Below, one piece after another: positions 4,633 to 6,552 of a stretch of DNA of 6,552 nucleotides. The notes under the pieces were generated by a model. It made no database searches. It worked only from the letters and a program-made list of their open reading frames with translations, and was not told the DNA's origin. The translations under genes and the position numbers were made by a program. The DNA comes from Methanobacteriota archaeon (GTDB lineage: Archaea > Thermoplasmatota > Poseidoniia > Poseidoniales > Poseidoniaceae): contig JABJFP010000023.1 of assembly GCA_018662715.1 (NCBI GenBank), positions 1 through 6,552 of the forward strand, read 5' to 3'. Within the stretch, counting starts at the first letter, position 1; each line of letters starts with the position of its first letter.

Positions 4633-6552
4633 ATGGCACAGTCTTGGAGGTTTGATGGCTTCCCCGGGCGCGTGCTTTGGGTTGATTTGACCAAAGGAAC
4701 TTGCGAAGAGCGAATCATTCCATACGAATGGTGTCTTTCGTCGATGGGAGGTAAGGCACTTGCCACCAAACTGCTTGTTGAATGGGATACAACGGACTAT
4801 GATTCAGCGACAAAACAGATTCATCCCGTAACTGGAAAAATGGATGCTGCATCCCACCCGACGACCCCACTTTTGTTCATGACGGGCCCCTATCAAGCAT
4901 CCAAGATTGGTTCCTCAGGACGCGCTGTCGTCGTCACTCGTTCTCCCTTAACCGAGTGTTATATCGACACATACATCGGAGGCAACATTGGTCATGACCT
5001 GCGAAAAGCCGGATGGGATGGTCTCTTTATCACGGGTGCAAGCGAACGCTGGGTCCGCCTTGAAATCAACGACGAGCAAGCCGAACTCCACGATGCAGAA
5101 CCGTTGCTCGGATGTTCCACTTGGGAAGTTGAGCAACACCTCGATGAACTCGGAGAATGTCTTTCCATCGGTCCTGCTGGTGAAAACGGAATTCGGATTG
5201 CATCCCCTTTGACCGCTGGAAGACGAGCGGCAGGGCGCGGAGGTACCGGTGCTTCGTTTGGGTTCAAACGTCTCAAAGCGGTTACTGTCAAAGCAAGTTC
5301 TGAATCGTCGTCTATGGTCCGGTATTCAAACGATTTTTCTCTTGGCGACGCTGTCAAAAAGCAGCGTAGTGAAATGGGTTTGCGCAGGAAGTCAGGTGAC
5401 CCATTCTACAGTTTTGGAACAAGTCGCGGTCCACTTTATGCTGCTCAGAACGGACGAATGCCAACCGCAAATTACGCATCAACAGACGCACAAATGCCCG
5501 ACCTCTCTACGCTCAAAGCAGGAGGCGGCAAAGGTGGTCAAACAGCAGAGGCAGTTCGAAAGGGAGCAACTCCAGTTCCAATTCAAACCAAACTATCAAC
5601 TCATGAACTTTCAGGCGAACACTGGCATGAATCCTTGCCCAACGCCAAACAATCAGGTTGCTGTGCCCCATGTCCTATTGCTTGTGAGGCTGCTGACCGT
5701 CCGGTCATTGATGGGAAGAAATTCCGTGGCCGACCGGTTCACATGAATCGTGTTGACCGACCCGAATACGAAACCTTGGCGATGTTGGGGTCCAATCTCG
5801 GCATCGGCTCAAGTCTCGATGTGATGGATGGAAACGATGCGTGCAACCGGCTGGGTATGGATACCATTTCCTCTGGTGCTGCGCTCTCATTTGTATGCGA
5901 GGCAACAGAACGAGGATGGCTCCATGAATCCTGGGCTGACCATTTTCATGCACCGTTTGATTTTGGTTCCTTCAAAGAGGGAGATGTAGTTCCGTGGAAG
6001 TTTGGTATTCCTGAATTACCGCCCTTAGCACTACATCTCTTGGCCCATGCAACTCCGGGGGACGGAACGCTCTTCGGCACACTTACTGCGGGTGCAGTCG
6101 GCATGAGTGAGTGGATTGAGAACGAAACCGGACATCCAACCACTCGCCTAACTGCTCACTGTAAGGGCCTTGATTTACCGGCGTGGGACCCACGCGGAAA
6201 GCGTGGAAATGCCATGGCCTACATGACATCCAACGTCGGGGCTAATCACATGCGTGCGAATTACAAGGACCCAACAGGTCTTCCGAATCGCTCTGCGGTA
6301 GATCTCATGGGTGAACTTGTCATCAGCCAGCATAGCATTGTGATTCGTGATTCCATGATTCTGTGTGCGTTTGCAAAAGGTGCTACACCCGACCACATCA
6401 TGCTTGATGCATGGAATGCAATTACCGGTGAGGGTTGTGAATGGAGCGACCTCATGGAACGGGCTCAAGTTCAGTGGGACACTGCTCGTCAATGGAATGT
6501 GGACCATTGGCTGCGGCAAGGTAAAGATGCAAAACAAGAAGACCTGCTTTCA
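4633..6552 (+). CDS. Aldehyde:ferredoxin oxidoreductase family protein (tungstopterin enzyme), C-terminus beyond the window
   Basis: There are 640 codons from ATG 4633 to the edge with no stop; a TAA at 4621-4623 fixes this as the first ATG. The family oxidises aldehydes to carboxylic acids, passing electrons to ferredoxin through a bis-pterin tungsten (or molybdenum) centre and one [4Fe-4S] cluster in the cytoplasm (family knowledge). The N-terminal domain shows RVLWVDLTKG (13-22), MGGKALATKLL (38-48), SSGRAVVVTRSPLT (94-107), GGNIGHDLRKAGWDG (116-130), IGPAGE (179-184) and GRGGTGASFGFKRLKA (201-216). Probable cluster ligands are C344-x2-C347-x3-C351 and C578. PEYET (377-381), D410 in MDTISSG, KGLDLPAWDPRG (511-522) and D573-S-M-I-L-C578 match cofactor and domain 2-3 motifs. 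The last resembles the family DxxGLC but has Ile for Gly. Usual length is about 600-620, so this form is already longer, and the C-terminal end is probably close. No ferredoxin or pterin-synthesis gene is adjacent, so the substrate is unknown. Confidence 0.92.
   Translation, partial: MAQSWRFDGFPGRVLWVDLTKGTCEERIIPYEWCLSSMGGKALATKLLVEWDTTDYDSATKQIHPVTGKMDAASHPTTPLLFMTGPYQASKIGSSGRAVVVTRSPLTECYIDTYIGGNIGHDLRKAGWDGLFITGASERWVRLEINDEQAELHDAEPLLGCSTWEVEQHLDELGECLSIGPAGENGIRIASPLTAGRRAAGRGGTGASFGFKRLKAVTVKASSESSSMVRYSNDFSLGDAVKKQRSEMGLRRKSGDPFYSFGTSRGPLYAAQNGRMPTANYASTDAQMPDLSTLKAGGGKGGQTAEAVRKGATPVPIQTKLSTHELSGEHWHESLPNAKQSGCCAPCPIACEAADRPVIDGKKFRGRPVHMNRVDRPEYETLAMLGSNLGIGSSLDVMDGNDACNRLGMDTISSGAALSFVCEATERGWLHESWADHFHAPFDFGSFKEGDVVPWKFGIPELPPLALHLLAHATPGDGTLFGTLTAGAVGMSEWIENETGHPTTRLTAHCKGLDLPAWDPRGKRGNAMAYMTSNVGANHMRANYKDPTGLPNRSAVDLMGELVISQHSIVIRDSMILCAFAKGATPDHIMLDAWNAITGEGCEWSDLMERAQVQWDTARQWNVDHWLRQGKDAKQEDLLS

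Noticed and set aside
5249..5746. 165-codon open frame on the plus strand
   Set aside because: It is out of frame inside the oxidoreductase gene, whose own frame carries the family motifs throughout this stretch.

Overview
The window most likely comes from a mesophilic archaeon; my best guess is a marine Thermoplasmatota lineage such as Marine Group II (Poseidoniales). This is an inference. It rests on an archaeal-type TATA element placed for leaderless transcription at 1491-1505, weak or absent Shine-Dalgarno sites at most starts, an aldehyde:ferredoxin oxidoreductase family enzyme, and a membrane-anchored SAP-domain protein whose outer part is full of N-glycosylation sequons. No rRNA, tRNA, insertion sequence, CRISPR array or prophage gene is visible.

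Layout. On the minus strand, 162-1 holds the first 54 codons of a ThiF/E1-like adenylyltransferase that runs off the left edge. A 133-bp divergent intergenic region follows. All remaining genes are on the plus strand. They are gmd (GDP-mannose 4,6-dehydratase, 296-1360), a 166-bp spacer with a clear TATA-like element, an unrecognised polytopic membrane protein (1527-2852), a SAP-domain / single-TM / triple-repeat / Ig-like surface protein (2852-4570) that shares one base with the preceding gene (TGATG), a 62-bp spacer, and an aldehyde ferredoxin oxidoreductase-like gene (4633 to the right edge, 640 codons without a stop). Coding density is high, and no stretch over 300 bp lacks a gene.

How the genes may work together. 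The polytopic protein and the SAP-repeat protein look like one translationally coupled operon and are the most unusual content here. The second protein puts a probable nucleic-acid-binding SAP motif inside the cell. Outside it would place three ~80-residue repeats and an Ig-like domain with 20 N-X-S/T sequons, while the predicted cytoplasmic part has none. Gmd makes the precursor of GDP-linked 6-deoxyhexoses, which are common surface-glycan sugars, so a link to glycosylation of this protein is plausible but unproven. The tungstopterin/molybdopterin-type oxidoreductase and the ThiF-like protein are probably separate units. ThiF-family enzymes can activate sulfur carriers used in pterin cofactor synthesis, but the two genes are far apart and divergently oriented, so I draw no functional link.
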